From Myotis daubentonii (lineage: Eukaryota > Chordata > Mammalia > Chiroptera > Vespertilionidae): DNA of 64,000 nt. Below, piece after piece: positions 63,601-64,000 of the stretch. The notes beneath the pieces were generated by a model that worked only from the letters and a program-made list of their open reading frames with translations, made no database searches and was not told the origin of the DNA. Made by a program: the position numbers and the translations under genes. The stretch's first letter is position 1; the number at the start of each line of letters is the position of its first letter. The stretch is taken from positions 248,001 to 312,000 of the forward strand of contig NC_081853.1 in assembly GCF_963259705.1 (NCBI RefSeq). Direction: 5' to 3'.

Positions 63601-64000
63601 GTCCCGTGAAAACGCCACCAGAAGTACCTGGAGATGTAAATATTACCAGTATTTTCGGCATTTCACAGCTTTCCAATGGAAACCTCCGTGATTGAATACT
63701 ACAGTAAATGTAGTAAGAATCTATTTACGTGTACTTGAGGTGTTTCTTACACGTTCTTAATCATTTCTGGGAACTATCATTGTGCATTTTAACAGTTTTA
63801 CCAAAATTAGACAGTTTGCTTAGAAGTATTTACCGGAATCGTCACCATTTTAACTGATTCACACAACAAAACGCCAAAGCCAATCCTCCTTAATTGTAAA
63901 CCTCAACACTATTCTCGTCATTCCAAGGCTTTAGACACCAATTCTGAGCCCTGTAAGCATGAAGTCTTAATATTTCAAAGCACAGTCCCGTGAAAACGCC
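60626..64000. repeat. V-W dimer, a six-mer (2303 bp) and a partial HOR at the window edge
   Basis: The dimer 60626-61392 has V markers (GTTCTACC, GAATCTTAAT). The six-mer 61393-63695 has the order A', B', R, S, T and a U-to-P hybrid. A new A' monomer starts at 63696 and is cut by the end of the window. It shares ACACAACAAAACG with the A' monomer at 39515, so these two distant copies are close relatives. Confidence 0.82.

Larger units (their letters stand above)
38379..64000. repeat. Satellite array, right block, 384-bp monomer
   Basis: This is the continuation of the same array on the same strand and in the same monomer register, about 67 monomers, running off the right edge. P-marker spacing divides it at 39515, 41434, 44121, 44888, 47191, 47958, 49494, 51413, 53332, 55251, 56786, 58706, 60626, 61393 and 63696. 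HOR lengths are therefore 1919, 2687, 767, 2303, 767, 1536, 1919, 1919, 1919, 1535, 1920, 1920, 767 and 2303 bp. It has no gene and no second transposable element that I can see. Confidence 0.97.

Noticed and set aside
1..64000. Assembly artefact explaining the many HOR copies
   Set aside because: Copies carry distinct private bases and different unit lengths, which a simple assembly duplication would not produce. I cannot exclude local errors without reads.

Overview
The window contains no intact gene. It is almost entirely one tandem satellite array with a 384-bp monomer (about 90 copies in 1-34558 and about 67 in 38379-64000). A single short, defective endogenous retrovirus (34559-38378) interrupts it. 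The retrovirus is a class I (gammaretrovirus-like) element with a tRNA-Pro primer-binding site and remnants of gag, pol and env. That points to a vertebrate, most likely placental mammal, genome. A satellite array of this size with layered higher-order repeats (HORs) suggests centromeric or pericentromeric heterochromatin. I do not recognise the satellite family and cannot name the species.

Satellite layout. I number monomers from the ATAC that follows GATAGA or GATTGA. Monomer lengths are 384 or 383 bp, with only isolated 1-bp indels. Diagnostic variants define six main types. I call them P (ends CCAATGG), Q (starts ATACTAC), R (TTTTGCC, ATCATC), S (GAGTTG, AACAATTT), T (AAGGTTTT, ends AACTCAGATAT) and U (starts ATACAAC, 1-bp deletion). 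Together they make a 2303-bp six-monomer HOR. Further types V and W (22261 onward) and A' and B' (39515 onward) build other HORs. The left block starts with three 2303-bp copies, then has two 1535-bp four-mers produced by a Q/S fusion, then further six-mers, then an irregular stretch rich in S, T and U types (16.5-20 kb). A second HOR family of about 2302 bp (23.8-30.7 kb) decays into 1151-bp trimers. The right block has nested HORs of 5, 7, 2, 6 and 4 monomers, including an almost perfect 3838-bp ten-monomer duplication (49110-52947 and 52948-56785).

Retrovirus. The element lies on the minus strand between perfect 4-bp target duplications (TAGT). It has two 481-bp LTRs with only three differences, a PBS, a splice donor and a polypurine tract. 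Its 2.86-kb interior holds a gag start, the end of RNase H joined to the integrase C-terminal part, and the membrane end of env. It is therefore a recent, internally deleted provirus that kept the cis-acting sequences but no usable proteins. The satellite continues in exact register across it.
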